Source: an uncultured Bacteroidota bacterium (GTDB lineage: Bacteria > Bacteroidota > Bacteroidia > Chitinophagales > Chitinophagaceae). Taken from it: 6,606 bases of DNA. Position 1 is the stretch's first letter; each line of letters opens with the position of its first letter. The notes beneath the pieces are model-generated. The model was given only the letters and a program-made list of their open reading frames with translations. It did no database searches and was not told the origin of the DNA. Of this stretch, positions 6,600-6,606 are shown piece by piece. The translations under genes and the position numbers were made by a program. The stretch is taken from positions 1 through 6,606 of the forward strand of contig CAIJZG010000101.1 in the NCBI GenBank assembly GCA_903825065.1, in the 5' to 3' direction.

Positions 6600-6606
6600 T
6601 TGTCCT

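Noticed and set aside
1..6606. CRISPR arrays, tRNA or rRNA genes, insertion sequences
   Set aside because: No regularly spaced direct repeats, tRNA-like cloverleaf, rRNA core sequence or transposase was seen; the only repeats are the heptad palindrome, the 18-bp dyad and the NUMOD3 units.

Overview
The window is low-GC DNA (I estimate mid-30s percent) that reads as a Bacteroidota chromosome, perhaps of the Chitinophagaceae. The basis is indirect: start codons mostly lack Shine-Dalgarno sequences, the adaptor lipoprotein and partner TolC resemble heavy-metal efflux sets of that phylum, and the TM2, DUF2752 and MarC proteins are of types common there. The last ~780 bases look different in origin (phage-like).

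Layout. (1) 1-2033, plus strand: the 3' end of a TolC-family outer-membrane efflux gene, then two bases later a lipoprotein RND/HlyD-type periplasmic adaptor. Together they are the outer-membrane and periplasmic parts of a tripartite (CusCBA/CzcCBA-like) exporter whose inner-membrane pump should lie upstream of the window. (2) 2034-2119: a short convergent intergenic region holding a perfect 23-bp inverted repeat built from GTCAAAA heptads, probably a bidirectional terminator or a dispersed palindrome. (3) 2120-3357, minus strand: a tight cluster MarC > DUF2752 > TM2-domain protein, all small membrane proteins, the last two joined by an ATGA overlap. (4) 3358-3480: a divergent promoter region with a perfect 18-bp dyad 21 bp ahead of the permease start. 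(5) 3481-5904, plus strand: an APC-family amino acid permease followed 6 nt later by a PLP-dependent Cys/Met-metabolism enzyme, a plausible unit for uptake and metabolism of a sulfur or related amino acid. (6) 5821-6606: the PLP gene loses its family sequence at about 5821-5826, and exactly there, in another frame, begins the C-terminal part of a GIY-YIG/NUMOD3-type homing endonuclease. It is followed convergently by a phage-like MazG/PRA-PH pyrophosphohydrolase.

The most noteworthy point is that junction: two genes are both truncated at the same few bases, one losing its 3' end and the other its 5' end. This is either a real recombination or integration boundary between host and phage-like DNA, or a chimeric assembly. 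I see no convincing wholly new system in the window.
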